Shown here in pieces: positions 52,467-62,074 of a stretch of DNA of 64,000 bases; position 1 is the first letter of the stretch; each line of letters opens with the position of its first letter. The position numbers and the translations under genes were made by a program. This DNA is from an uncultured Clostridia bacterium (GTDB lineage: Bacteria > Bacillota > Clostridia > TANB77 > CAG-508), in contig CAKPNJ010000002.1 of assembly GCA_934168365.1 (NCBI GenBank), forward strand, positions 62,001 to 126,000, given 5' to 3'. Under the pieces are notes generated by a model. The model did not search any database, had not been told where the DNA came from, and was given only the letters and a program-made list of their open reading frames with translations.

Positions 52467-53591
52467 TTATTTAATTATTTCTATAATAGCTTTGCTAATT
52501 TGCTCTATTTGTTCTTCATTCATGTATGGATGCATTGGCAAACTCAATACGCATTTACTTAATTTCTCTGCAACTTTTAAATCTTCTACATTAAAATTAT
52601 AGTCTTTATAAACAATTTGTTTATGAAGTGGAATTGGATAATATACCATTGTAGGTATTCCCATTTCTTTTAGTTTTGTTTGTATTGTATTTCTTTGTTC
52701 TTCATTTTCTAATATTAGAGTATATTGTGCCCAACTGCTAACATATCCTTCTGGAACAAATGGTGTTTTTACAACTCCCTTTAATCTTTCAGTATACATT
52801 TTAGCAAATTTGTTTCTTTCATCTAGTTCATATTGCTCAAATGCTTCTAATTTTGGCAATAATATAGCTGCTTGAATTGTATCTAATCTTGAGTTATATC
52901 CTACTCTTACATTCTCATACTTATATGAGCCTTTTCCATGTACTCTTAATGATAGTAATAATTGATACATTTCTTCATCATCTGTAAATACAGCCCCACC
53001 ATCTCCATAACATCCAAGTGGTTTTGCTGGAAAAAATGATGTTGTTGAAATATCTCCAAAAGAACATGCTTTTTTTCCACTAATTGAACCACCAAAACCT
53101 TGTGCTGCATCTTCAACTACTTTCAATCCATATTTATTAGCAATTTCTAATATTTCTGGGAAGTTAGCTGTTTGTCCAAATAAATCTACTGCAACAATTG
53201 CTTTTAAATTTAATTTTCCTTCACTTTTTACTTGTTCTATCGCCTTTTCTAATTTCTTAGCATCCATATTAAAAGTTTCATTAACATCTACAAATATTGG
53301 TGTTGCACCTTCTAATGATATTACTTCTGCTGAAGAATAAAATGTAAATGTTGGTACAAATACTGCATCTCCTTCTTTTACGTCAAGTACTCTCATAGCA
53401 AGTGTTAATGCATCAGTTCCATTTCCACATGTTACGCAATATTTTCTTCCTACATATTTTGCTAATTTTTCTTCTAGCTCTTTAACTTCTTCTCCCATTA
53501 TGTAATGAGAATCATTTAATACTTTCTCAATATTTTTGTCTATCTTATCTTTTAAATGTGCATATTGTGCTTTTAAATCTATAAATTCCAT
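52467..53591 (-). CDS. wbpE: WbpE-like UDP-sugar 3-aminotransferase (DegT/DnrJ/EryC1 family)
   Basis: This 374-aa PLP enzyme transfers an amino group from glutamate to C3 of the keto-sugar made by the adjacent oxidoreductase. Family features are MEFIDLKAQYAHLKDKI, GNGTDALTLAMR, VEDAAQGFGGS and the PLP-lysine in FFPAKPLGCYGDGG (~residue 185). The start is the ATG at 53591 after AAGGAGAAAACA; a TTG seven codons upstream would overlap the previous gene. WbpB and WbpE are coupled enzymes in Pseudomonas and are adjacent here too. Confidence 0.92.
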   Translation of the reverse strand: MEFIDLKAQYAHLKDKIDKNIEKVLNDSHYIMGEEVKELEEKLAKYVGRKYCVTCGNGTDALTLAMRVLDVKEGDAVFVPTFTFYSSAEVISLEGATPIFVDVNETFNMDAKKLEKAIEQVKSEGKLNLKAIVAVDLFGQTANFPEILEIANKYGLKVVEDAAQGFGGSISGKKACSFGDISTTSFFPAKPLGCYGDGGAVFTDDEEMYQLLLSLRVHGKGSYKYENVRVGYNSRLDTIQAAILLPKLEAFEQYELDERNKFAKMYTERLKGVVKTPFVPEGYVSSWAQYTLILENEEQRNTIQTKLKEMGIPTMVYYPIPLHKQIVYKDYNFNVEDLKVAEKLSKCVLSLPMHPYMNEEQIEQISKAIIEIIK

Positions 53592-53601
53592 TGTTTTCTC
53601 C

Positions 53602-54681
53602 TTATTTATCAAATCTTCCTACAAAATCCATTGTTGAACATTTATCTAATGGCAACTTAACTGGTCTACCTTCAGCAGCTGATTTATATATAGCAAGAAC
53701 TAATTCTAATGCTCTTCTTCCTGCTTCTGCATCTACCAAAGGTTGTGTATGGTTTTGTATGGCTTCAATAACATTTGTGTAAAGTGGTGTATGTCCAAAT
53801 CCATAAATGTTTTTAGGCATTTCACTATTTTCTTCTTTTATTTTTTCTGATGGTTCATCTTGATTTTCAAAAGTCCATTCTTCAATAATATTAACTGATT
53901 TTCCACCTGCTTTTACTGTACCTTTTTGTCCAAAAAGATATAAAGTTTCTTCTAGGTTTTTAGGGTATACATCTGTTGTACCTTCAATAATTCCATACGC
54001 ACCATTTTTAAATTTAACAATTGCAATTCCTAAGTCCTCTGCTTGAATGTAATCATGGTTTAAGTTATCTGTATAAGCACAAACTTCAGTAATTTCATCT
54101 CCCATCATCCATCTTAATAAATCAATATTATGAATACATTGGTTCATTAAAGCTCCTCCGTCTTGTGCCCAAGTGCCTCTCCAAGGTGCTTGTGTATAAT
54201 AATCTTGACCTCTGTTCCATCTAATATGAGCAGTTCCATATAGCATTTTACCAAAGTCTCCATTTTCTACTGATTTTCTTATTTTTTGTATAGATTTATT
54301 AAATCTATTTTGATGGTTTGCACATACTACTAAACCTTTTTCTTTTGCCTTTGCGACTATTTTATCTGCATCTTCCAAAGATAAAGCTATTGGTTTTTCT
54401 ATAATAACATTACATCCTGCATCTAAACAATCTAATGCAATTTTAGCATGTTCTCCACTTTCTGTAGCTATTGCTACTAATTCTGGTTTTTCTGTTTCTA
54501 GCATTTCATGGTAATCTGTGTATTGTTTAAAGTTTCTGTCTTTCATTCCAACTTTTTCTAGCAAAATATCCATGTGTTCTGGAATTATATCACAAATTCC
54601 TACTACCTCCAAATTATTGTTTACTGCAGCCTCTAAATGATTTGGTGCAATTCTTCCACATCCTATTAGCGCATATTTCAT
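53602..54681 (-). CDS. wbpB: WbpB-like Gfo/Idh/MocA sugar 3-dehydrogenase
   Basis: WbpB oxidises C3 of UDP-GlcNAcA, recycling its NAD through 2-oxoglutarate. The 359-aa protein has the NAD motif IGCGRIAPNHLEA (~residues 6-18), the EKPIALSLEDA substrate motif (~94-104), ANHQNRFN and QCIHNIDLLRWMMG (catalytic His/Asp region, ~180-193). Its first 68 nt overlap the 3' end of the upstream glycosyltransferase, an unusually long overlap. Its own ribosome binding site AAGGAGGAAGAAAAA is inside that gene. Confidence 0.92.
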   Translation of the reverse strand: MKYALIGCGRIAPNHLEAAVNNNLEVVGICDIIPEHMDILLEKVGMKDRNFKQYTDYHEMLETEKPELVAIATESGEHAKIALDCLDAGCNVIIEKPIALSLEDADKIVAKAKEKGLVVCANHQNRFNKSIQKIRKSVENGDFGKMLYGTAHIRWNRGQDYYTQAPWRGTWAQDGGALMNQCIHNIDLLRWMMGDEITEVCAYTDNLNHDYIQAEDLGIAIVKFKNGAYGIIEGTTDVYPKNLEETLYLFGQKGTVKAGGKSVNIIEEWTFENQDEPSEKIKEENSEMPKNIYGFGHTPLYTNVIEAIQNHTQPLVDAEAGRRALELVLAIYKSAAEGRPVKLPLDKCSTMDFVGRFDK

Positions 54682-55906
54682 TTTTTTCTTCCTCCTTAAC
54701 TCTTTCTAGATAATCTACTAGATTTTTATATATTTTTTCTGCCACAAAATTTTCTTGATATAAATCTTGTGCATTTTTAGACATTGCTTCATATTTTTGT
54801 TTATCATTTTTTACATCTAAAATAAAATTGCAAAGTTTCGAAGTATCTTGAGATGCTATTCCACATTCATTGTCTTCTAATAACTTTTCCATATATCCTT
54901 CCGAAAATAAAATTACTGGTAAAGCATATGATATATATTCGGCAAATTTATTTGATACACTCATTTGAAAATCAAATGTATTTTTATACGGTGCTAGTCC
55001 TAATTTTGAATTTTGTAATATATAGTTAAGTTCTTCTTTTTCCTTCCAACCTAGTAATTTTATATTTGAAGCATCCTTAACTTTTTCTTTAAGCTCTGCA
55101 AACTGTGGTCCATCCCCGCAAATATTTATTACTATATCCTTATCTTTTTCTAATAATTTTGCTAATTCAATAATTTTTTCATAATCAAACTGATTATTTA
55201 TGGTCGCAAAAAATGAAAGATTAAACTTGTCCTTATCAATACTATTCATTTCTTTTGTTTCCACAATATTCCTATTGTTACTATCATATCCAATATAAAA
55301 ATATTGGTCATATTTGCTTTTTTCTCTGTTTCCTTTTTTTAGTCCCCACTCTAACATTGCTTCGGAAATAGAATTTATTGCAAAAGCTTGCCTCATTATC
55401 TTTTTAGTTTTATAATTCATAATGTTTATATATGGACTTGCTATCAATGCTAATGGCTTTGATAAATTATGTTTAAATATATCTGGCCACAAATCCCTTA
55501 TATCTATAATTACAGGTACATTATTCATTTTTCCATATTTTATTGCTTCTTCTGCATAATCTATAGTTGGAAATGAAGCATATATCAAATCTGGTTTGTC
55601 AAGTTTTTTAGCTATTCTTGAAAACTTTTTTGCAATTACCTTATGGTTTATAATCCTACTAACAGATATATTTCTTTTATATCCCATAGCATGTATCAAA
55701 TATATCGAATAATTATCTGTTACGTTAACAATTGTGTCTTTTTTATAGAGTTGCTTCTTGTGAAAATGATCAAATGTATTTGAAAACCATATAACATTAT
55801 GCCCTCTTTTATTTAATTCCTCTGCCATCATTCCAGTTCTTAATAATCTTTGTCCTTCATTGACAACTGGCATTGGTTCACTAGATTGTAATAACCAAAT
55901 ATTCAT
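54614..55906 (-). CDS. Group 1 (GT4) glycosyltransferase
   Basis: This 430-aa protein is of the WbuB/GT4 type, adding a sugar to the lipid-linked intermediate at the cytoplasmic face. The N-terminal half shows NIWLLQSSEPMP, EELNKRGHNVIWFSNTFDH and VIIDIRDLWPD; the donor-binding half has ICGDGPQFAELKEKVK and a KLLGWKEKEELNYIL region. The last ~23 residues come from the alternate frame of the oxidoreductase gene and do not look conserved, so the ancestral stop was probably earlier and has been lost. Confidence 0.88.
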   Translation of the reverse strand: MNIWLLQSSEPMPVVNEGQRLLRTGMMAEELNKRGHNVIWFSNTFDHFHKKQLYKKDTIVNVTDNYSIYLIHAMGYKRNISVSRIINHKVIAKKFSRIAKKLDKPDLIYASFPTIDYAEEAIKYGKMNNVPVIIDIRDLWPDIFKHNLSKPLALIASPYINIMNYKTKKIMRQAFAINSISEAMLEWGLKKGNREKSKYDQYFYIGYDSNNRNIVETKEMNSIDKDKFNLSFFATINNQFDYEKIIELAKLLEKDKDIVINICGDGPQFAELKEKVKDASNIKLLGWKEKEELNYILQNSKLGLAPYKNTFDFQMSVSNKFAEYISYALPVILFSEGYMEKLLEDNECGIASQDTSKLCNFILDVKNDKQKYEAMSKNAQDLYQENFVAEKIYKNLVDYLERVKEEEKNEICANRMWKNCTKSFRGCSKQ

Positions 55907-55927
55907 ATCTTTTATTTCCTTAATTCT

Positions 55928-56614
55928 CTAAAATACTGTTTTAAAACAAATTTTTATATCTTCCCATATATTAAATTTTCTAATATATTCTAAATTCCAT
56001 TTCATTTTTTCTGGTAATATTCTTTTAACATAGATATCATCTATTTTTTCGCCTTTACTTAGGTATTTGTTTATTATTTCATCTTCATCTTTGTATTCTA
56101 TACTTGCTCTTGATGAGATACCTGCTGGCATTAGTAATGTTGCTCTCATTTCATTTGAATATTCATTTACATATTTTTCAACTTCCGGCCTTGTTCCTAC
56201 AAATGACATCTCACCTTTAATTACATTTAAAAGCTGAGGTAATTCATCTAATCTACATTTTCTTATCTTATTTCCAACTTTTGTTATTCTAGGGTCTTGT
56301 CCCATTGTAACTAAAGCCCCCTTTTTATCTGCATCTTGTACCATTGTTCTAAATTTAAATATTCTAAACTTTTTGCCATATTTAGTTATTCTTTCTTGCC
56401 TATAAAACACTGGACCTTTTGATTCTAATTTTATCATTATTGCTAATATTAACATTATTTGAGATAAAATTATCAATAAGATCAAAGCTGCAAAGAAGTC
56501 AAAAACTCTTTTTATTATTAAGCTAAACTTTTTATGCTTAAGAATTTCATAGTATTCTTTGACTTCATTGTTTTTCATGTTTTCAGGCAAGGCTTCATAT
56601 TTCTTTAATATCAT
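55928..56614 (-). CDS. Initiating sugar-1-phosphate transferase (PglC/WcaJ family)
   Basis: This 228-aa bacterial sugar transferase (PF02397) starts repeat-unit synthesis by moving sugar-1-phosphate to undecaprenyl phosphate. It has one re-entrant membrane helix (~residues 35-57), the GPVFYRQERI and FRIFKFRTM motifs (~69-92), the catalytic DE pair in RKCRLDELPQLLNVIKGEMSFVGTRPE (cited around LDELPQLLNV) and a short basic N-terminus. It is the short (PglC-like) form without the long PssY/WcaJ N-terminal domain. Upstream genes make a 4-amino-6-deoxy sugar, a likely substrate. Confidence 0.93.
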   Translation of the reverse strand: MILKKYEALPENMKNNEVKEYYEILKHKKFSLIIKRVFDFFAALILLIILSQIMLILAIMIKLESKGPVFYRQERITKYGKKFRIFKFRTMVQDADKKGALVTMGQDPRITKVGNKIRKCRLDELPQLLNVIKGEMSFVGTRPEVEKYVNEYSNEMRATLLMPAGISSRASIEYKDEDEIINKYLSKGEKIDDIYVKRILPEKMKWNLEYIRKFNIWEDIKICFKTVF

Positions 56615-56752
56615 GTGAATTTCTCCTAACTGTATTAGAATTGAGAATAAATATAATTTGGTGTAGTTGAGTTTTCTGTATTTATATAATAAAAGTAAAT
56701 ACTAAAAAATACAACTAAAAACATTATTACTAGAGATAAAAAATTAATTACT

Positions 56753-57913
56753 TTATTGTTCCTTATAAAATTTATAAATCTCTTCATCTACTTTTATCCA
56801 TCCTCTCCATCCTATATGCATGATGTCTTTTAAAAAATATTTTTCATATTCGCATTGTGAAAAATCTGCAACTTTTGCACCATACTTTAATGAGATTTCA
56901 TTTATTTTTTTGTAATATTTTTCTCTTTCTGTTTTTGAAACTCCCACATAATCATACCAAATTCCATTAACCGGAACATTTATAATCAACGGTTTCACTT
57001 CAAGTTCATTGCATATTTTCAAAAACATTTCCAAATATTCATATTCTTCTATGTTCGAAAAATCTTCATATGATTTGCTATTTTTACTTTGTAGTAAGCT
57101 GTTTTTTACATATTTATTGTAATAATCATCATATATTCCCCATTCATTGTTAGTACATGCATTTTTTCCTTCTTTATCTGCATTATCTAGCAATTGCTTA
57201 AAGTCATAATTTTCAAACTTAACAGTTTCATTTGACTTCGTCGTACCTTTAAATTCATTTAATAGTTTAATTAACTTTATTTTTTGTTTTGTATTACCAA
57301 TATTATCTGAAATTTCCAGACTAACTCTGTCAATTATATTTCCATTTAAGTATGCATTTTCATATTGCTGTATTTTTTTAAATTCCACTTCGTCAGATTT
57401 TTCTAATTTTTTTAATTCATTAATTACTTGCTGTTTCATTTCATAAGATATTTTTTTATTCTTTAGGAACATATTAAAATGATTTTTTTGAAATCTGCTT
57501 GCAAATATTTCAGAACTTAATGTACTATCTTTTTCAAACCATTGTGGAGATATTATTAAAACAACTTTATTTATTTTAGTAGCATTTTGAATTGCTCCTA
57601 ATGTTAATGCGCTTTGTAGACACTTAGTATATCCTCTTCCAATAATATACATATTAAAGTTTGAGTTTCCATTTCCTACAATTTCAGTATTAAATGCACT
57701 TAATTCTGATGACCCTAATACTAATATGCTGTCACTTTCTTTATTATTTAAGCATGCTTTAGCCGCTTCTAAACTATTGAATTTTTCATCTCCCACTAAG
57801 TAATACAAATTATTTTTATTACTTGCAATAAATTCGTCTAACTTATAATTATATATAACTAAGAATCCAATAAAAATAACAACAGCAACAGTAAAGGCAA
57901 TGATTTTTTTCAT
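56753..57913 (-). CDS. dltD: D-alanyl transfer protein DltD
   Basis: DltD acts outside the membrane in the last steps of D-alanine transfer to teichoic acid. The 386-aa protein has an N-terminal anchor (~residues 5-22) and an SGNH-like domain. LVLGSSELSAFN (~63-74) carries the catalytic Ser, LIISPQWF (~128-135) is a highly conserved family motif, and the C-terminal DIMHIGWRGW contains the catalytic Asp/His pair. It is the last gene of a canonical A-B-C-D order, starting 6 nt after dltC. The ~140 nt downstream hold nothing I recognise. Confidence 0.93.
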   Translation of the reverse strand: MKKIIAFTVAVVIFIGFLVIYNYKLDEFIASNKNNLYYLVGDEKFNSLEAAKACLNNKESDSILVLGSSELSAFNTEIVGNGNSNFNMYIIGRGYTKCLQSALTLGAIQNATKINKVVLIISPQWFEKDSTLSSEIFASRFQKNHFNMFLKNKKISYEMKQQVINELKKLEKSDEVEFKKIQQYENAYLNGNIIDRVSLEISDNIGNTKQKIKLIKLLNEFKGTTKSNETVKFENYDFKQLLDNADKEGKNACTNNEWGIYDDYYNKYVKNSLLQSKNSKSYEDFSNIEEYEYLEMFLKICNELEVKPLIINVPVNGIWYDYVGVSKTEREKYYKKINEISLKYGAKVADFSQCEYEKYFLKDIMHIGWRGWIKVDEEIYKFYKEQ

Positions 57914-57919
57914 TGTTTT

Positions 57920-58153
57920 TTATTTCCTCCTTGATTTTATCAATTTGACTATTTTATTTGGTGTATCTACCATTTCTCTTTTTATTTCAGTTGGTGATAA
58001 CTCAATTCCAAATTTTTCATCGATAGCTACTAACAGTTCTGTATATCCTAAAGAATCTAACATATCATTTTCAAACAAATTAATGTCTAAATTATCTCTT
58101 ATATCTTCTTCATCTGTTATTTCAATAATCATATCTATTATCTCTTCTTCCAT
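57920..58153 (-). CDS. dltC: D-alanyl carrier protein DltC
   Basis: DltC carries D-alanine on a 4'-phosphopantetheine arm from DltA to DltB. The 77-aa protein is a complete carrier: acidic helix 1, then NLFENDMLDSLGYTELL with the modified Ser in DSLG (~residue 34), SPTEIKREMVDTPNKIV and a basic end. The ATG follows TTTAGGAGGATTTT. It lies between dltB and dltD with short gaps. Confidence 0.94.
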   Translation of the reverse strand: MEEEIIDMIIEITDEEDIRDNLDINLFENDMLDSLGYTELLVAIDEKFGIELSPTEIKREMVDTPNKIVKLIKSRRK

Positions 58154-58167
58154 AAAATCCTCCTAAA

Positions 58168-59343
58168 TTAAAATATAAATTGCATATATTTTTCAATAAC
58201 ATTTCCTATATATCCTGAAAAAATTAAAAATCCAAACATCACACAGTTTATTGTTATAAACCAAGAGAAAACCTTATATAATTTGTAGTCTTTATATTTT
58301 TTATAAAATTTAGATTTTTTTTGATATATTTCTGTTATTCCTAATAGCAATCCATGGTATACTCCATATAATATATAATACCAATTCAATCCATGCCAAA
58401 CACCCATTATGAGCATATTTATCATAAATCCATAAAAAGCTGTAGTTAGCTTACTATTAAATCTTTTATTTTTTATAGAATTCATCATAAATCTTGTAAA
58501 TACAAAATCTCTAAGCCAATGCGATAATGTTATGTGCCATCTATTCCAGAAATCTTTTATATCTATGCTAATAAATGGTTTATTAAAGTTGTCTGGTGTT
58601 TTTATTCCTAATATATAGCTCACTCCAACAGCCATTAAGCTATATCCCGCAAAATCAAAAAACATATAAAATCCATATAAAAATGCATATGCTATAACAT
58701 ATTTTGGATTATAACTACCAGTTACATATACTAGCATAGTATTACATACACTTGATAATACAAATTTGTACAATATTCCTATTGTTACTTTTTGCAATCC
58801 ATTTCCTAACATATCCACATATTCTTTTTTAGTATACTCTTTATTTAAATCTTCTAAAAATCTTCGGCTTCTATCAATTGGTCCTGAACTCAGAGTTGGA
58901 AAAAAGAATAAAAATGTTAGGAAATCTAAGGTTTTTATTTCATTTATTAATCCATCATATGTTTCTATTATTATTTGAACCGTTTTAAATGTCACATATG
59001 ATATTCCTATAAAACCAAATACATTTATATTAATTTCATTTAGTATTTTATATAATACCAATGGCAAAATTGAAAATATTATCGCATGTAAATATATAGT
59101 CTTGTTTTTTTCATATTTTTTTCTGAGTAATATATATATTTTTACAATATGTAACTCTATAAGGCCATATAATAATAAATAGAATATCTGTACTTTATTT
59201 TGCCCAAGTATTATTGCAATAAAAAACAACGTCAGAAAAACTGTATAGTATTTTATTTTTTTTTCTTTTAATCCTAATATTATTCCTGGAATTAATGCAA
59301 TTACTAAGTATATAAAAAATTTTAAATCTCCAAAAAAAGTCAT
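58168..59343 (-). CDS. dltB: MBOAT D-alanyltransferase DltB
   Basis: DltB moves D-alanine from DltC across the membrane. The 391-aa polytopic protein has the family blocks FFPTLSSGPIDRSRRF (~residues 150-165), DIKDFWNRWHITLSHWLRDFVFTRF (with the conserved His), and MGVWHGLNWYYILYG containing the essential His (~residue 316). It has about 10 membrane segments. It starts 2 nt after the dltA stop, so dltA and dltB are tightly coupled. Confidence 0.94.
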   Translation of the reverse strand: MTFFGDLKFFIYLVIALIPGIILGLKEKKIKYYTVFLTLFFIAIILGQNKVQIFYLLLYGLIELHIVKIYILLRKKYEKNKTIYLHAIIFSILPLVLYKILNEININVFGFIGISYVTFKTVQIIIETYDGLINEIKTLDFLTFLFFFPTLSSGPIDRSRRFLEDLNKEYTKKEYVDMLGNGLQKVTIGILYKFVLSSVCNTMLVYVTGSYNPKYVIAYAFLYGFYMFFDFAGYSLMAVGVSYILGIKTPDNFNKPFISIDIKDFWNRWHITLSHWLRDFVFTRFMMNSIKNKRFNSKLTTAFYGFMINMLIMGVWHGLNWYYILYGVYHGLLLGITEIYQKKSKFYKKYKDYKLYKVFSWFITINCVMFGFLIFSGYIGNVIEKYMQFIF

Positions 59344-59345
59344 TT

Positions 59346-60860
59346 CTATAGTTCACCTAATACCTTTCTATCTATTTTGCAGTTGTTGGTCATAGGCATT
59401 TTATCTATAAATTTTATTTTTTTAGGAATCATATAATGTGGTAATATATTTTTTAATTCTTCTTTTATTTTTGTAATTTCCTCATTCTTATTTTTAACTA
59501 TATTTTTTGTAACTATATATGCTTGTAAATATTTGACTGTAATATTATCATCTTCATATTTGGGAATAACAGCTACACTTTTTACACTTTTAACTCGTGC
59601 TATGTTGTTTTCTATATCCTCTATTTCTATCCTATAACCATGTAATTTAACTTGAAAGTCCAGTCTTCCACAATAATATAGCTGTCCATTTTGTATATAG
59701 CCTTTATCTCCAGTTCTATAAGCTCTATAATCTATATTGTTTATTTTGTAATTTTCAAAAACTTTTTTTGTTTTTTCATAATTATTAAAATACCCAATGC
59801 TTACTGTGTCGCCTACTATAACTATTTCACCCTTTTCATTTTCGGGCAAGTTCTCTTTTTTATGATTTTGTATTAAGATATAGGTATTTTCTTTTGGTTT
59901 ACCAACCGGAAGAGATTGTTGTCTTTTTATCATTTCCTTAGTAATAGTAACATTGGTTACTGCAACTGTTGCCTCTGTTGGTCCATATGTATTTATTACT
60001 TCAGAGTCTTCAAATCTATTCATTATTTTCTCTGCTGTTGAATTTTGAAGAACCTCTCCGCAAAATAAAAAAGTTTCTAGTTTTGGTAATAATTCTCTAT
60101 TAAATTTTTTATCTGATAAGCACATATTGATAAAAGATGGTGTAGACACCCATATATTAGCGTTTGACTTTTTTAACAAATCAAATAATTTTTCCATATC
60201 AGTTTGAGTATCTTTATCTATTGCTACTAAAGTACTTCCTGTAGCTAGCGAAGTATATAAGTCCATAACCGATAAATCAAATGAAAATGGTGCTTGATTT
60301 AGAAAAATTAAATCACTTTTTTGGTCTATTTTTCCCAATCGTTTAGACCATTTTAGAAAGTTATTTAAACAATTTACTGTTATTTGCACTCCCTTTGGAA
60401 TCCCTGTACTTCCAGATGTAAAAATGATATAAAAAACATCATTCTCTTTAACATAATATTTTTTATCTATCTTTTCATTTTTTTCAGATTCTTCTTTTAT
60501 TTTATCTATATCCCATACTCTTGAATCTTCTAATTTGCTTTCTTCTGGGCATAGAATTATCTTTGAATTCACAGTTTCTATTATTTGTTTTGTTCTTTCT
60601 ATTGGTACAGATGTATCTATTGGACAATATCCCCTACCAGACTTTACACATGCTAAAAAACAAATTAACATATATTTATCTTTATGTCCATATATAATAA
60701 TTGGAGTTTTATCTCTTTTCATTTGTAATTGTATTGCATTTGCTAAACTATTTGATTTTTCTTCTAATTCTGCGTATGTTAATTTTTCTCCATTTATTTG
60801 ATATGCTATCTTATTGGGTTGCATGATAGAACATTTTCTTATTTCATCTATTATCTCCAT
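59346..60860 (-). CDS. dltA: D-alanine--D-alanyl carrier protein ligase DltA
   Basis: DltA adenylates D-alanine and loads it on DltC. The 504-aa adenylation-domain protein has the A-motifs: FTSGSTGIPKGVQ (P-loop, ~residues 148-160), NTYGPTEATVAVT (~288-300) and YRTGDKGY, with the C-terminal catalytic lysine in MTNNCKIDRK. N-terminal IIIYGHKDKYMLICFLACVKSG is characteristic of DltA. Its start overlaps the 3' end of the 4-aminotransferase gene by 10 nt, so it is embedded in the polysaccharide operon. The small dltX gene found upstream in many species is absent. Confidence 0.94.
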   Translation of the reverse strand: MEIIDEIRKCSIMQPNKIAYQINGEKLTYAELEEKSNSLANAIQLQMKRDKTPIIIYGHKDKYMLICFLACVKSGRGYCPIDTSVPIERTKQIIETVNSKIILCPEESKLEDSRVWDIDKIKEESEKNEKIDKKYYVKENDVFYIIFTSGSTGIPKGVQITVNCLNNFLKWSKRLGKIDQKSDLIFLNQAPFSFDLSVMDLYTSLATGSTLVAIDKDTQTDMEKLFDLLKKSNANIWVSTPSFINMCLSDKKFNRELLPKLETFLFCGEVLQNSTAEKIMNRFEDSEVINTYGPTEATVAVTNVTITKEMIKRQQSLPVGKPKENTYILIQNHKKENLPENEKGEIVIVGDTVSIGYFNNYEKTKKVFENYKINNIDYRAYRTGDKGYIQNGQLYYCGRLDFQVKLHGYRIEIEDIENNIARVKSVKSVAVIPKYEDDNITVKYLQAYIVTKNIVKNKNEEITKIKEELKNILPHYMIPKKIKFIDKMPMTNNCKIDRKVLGEL

Positions 60861-62074
60861 AATATATACTCCCCTATTATATCTTTAAAATTTTTTGTAA
60901 TATAATCTACTTGTTCATCTGTTAATTTGCTATATAGCGGTAAAGTAATTTCATTTTTATAAAAATCAAATGCATTTGGATAGTCCTTTATGTCAAAGCC
61001 TAGTTTTTTATAAGCTGTAAGCATTGGAAGTGGTTTGTAATGCACATTACAAGCAATTCCTCTTTCTGCCATTTTTACTATTATTTCATTTCTTTTTTCT
61101 TCGTCTATTCCTTTTATTCTTATAAAGTATAAATGTCCTGATGATCTATGATTTTCATTTCTATGGTTTAATACCATTACAGGTAAATCTTTAAATGCTT
61201 CATTGTATTTGTTTATAATTTCGTGTCTTCTTTCTATTAGTCCTTCATATCTTTCCATTTGGGCAAGTCCTATTCCTGCCATAATGTCTGTCATATTGCA
61301 TTTATAATATGTATCTACGATATCATATTCCCATGCTCCTAATCCATTTTTGTGCATAGCATCTTTGGTTTGTCCATGTAGAGAAAGTAATTGATATTGT
61401 TTGTATATTGCTTCATTATCTAAGCCTTCTTTATTTTTCCATGTTGCTGCACCACCTTCTGCTGTTGTTAAATTTTTAACAGCATGGAATGAAAATGTTG
61501 TAAAGTCTGCAAACTCTCCTGACATTTTTCCATCTTTTTGTGCTCCAAGACCATGAGCGCTGTCTGCTACTACAATTATTCTATTATATAGTTTTTGTAT
61601 TTCATTGTCAGGTTTAAATAGATTTTTCTTTTCTTCTACTATTTTAAATATTTTATCATAGTCAACTATAATTCCTGCTATATCAACTGGTATAATTACT
61701 TTTGTTTTTTCTGTAATAGCATTTGCAAGTTGTTCATAGTCCATTTCAACTGAATCTTTCTGTGTGTCAACTAAAACTAATTTAGCGCCTAGATGTGCAA
61801 CTGGACTAGCTGATGCTGTATACGTATAAGCTGAAGTTATTACTTCGTCACCCTCTTTTATTCCCAGTATTCTTAATGTTAGCTCTAATGATGCTGTTGC
61901 TGAATTTAAACATACTGCTTTTTCTGTATGACATAGATTTGCTATTTCCCTTTCAAATTGTTTTGTTTTAGGCCCTGTGGTAATCCATCCTGACTTTAAT
62001 GTATCTACAACTTGTTCAATTTCTTTTTCACCAATATCTGGAGGTGAAAATGGTATGTTCATTTTTACACTCAT
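60851..62074 (-). CDS. UDP-4-amino-sugar aminotransferase (PglE-like, DegT family)
   Basis: This 407-aa PLP-dependent aminotransferase probably aminates the C4 keto group of the UDP-sugar from the upstream dehydratase. It has the N-terminal IPFSPPDIGEKEIEQV, GITTGPKT, SATASLELTLRILG, ADSAHGLGA and the PLP-lysine segment FSFHAVKNLTTAEGGA (~residue 194). It lacks an adjacent PglD-type acetyltransferase, so the product may keep a free 4-amino group. The start is the ATG 5' of SVKMNIPF, adjacent to the dehydratase stop with zero gap. Confidence 0.9.
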   Translation of the reverse strand: MSVKMNIPFSPPDIGEKEIEQVVDTLKSGWITTGPKTKQFEREIANLCHTEKAVCLNSATASLELTLRILGIKEGDEVITSAYTYTASASPVAHLGAKLVLVDTQKDSVEMDYEQLANAITEKTKVIIPVDIAGIIVDYDKIFKIVEEKKNLFKPDNEIQKLYNRIIVVADSAHGLGAQKDGKMSGEFADFTTFSFHAVKNLTTAEGGAATWKNKEGLDNEAIYKQYQLLSLHGQTKDAMHKNGLGAWEYDIVDTYYKCNMTDIMAGIGLAQMERYEGLIERRHEIINKYNEAFKDLPVMVLNHRNENHRSSGHLYFIRIKGIDEEKRNEIIVKMAERGIACNVHYKPLPMLTAYKKLGFDIKDYPNAFDFYKNEITLPLYSKLTDEQVDYITKNFKDIIGEYILWR

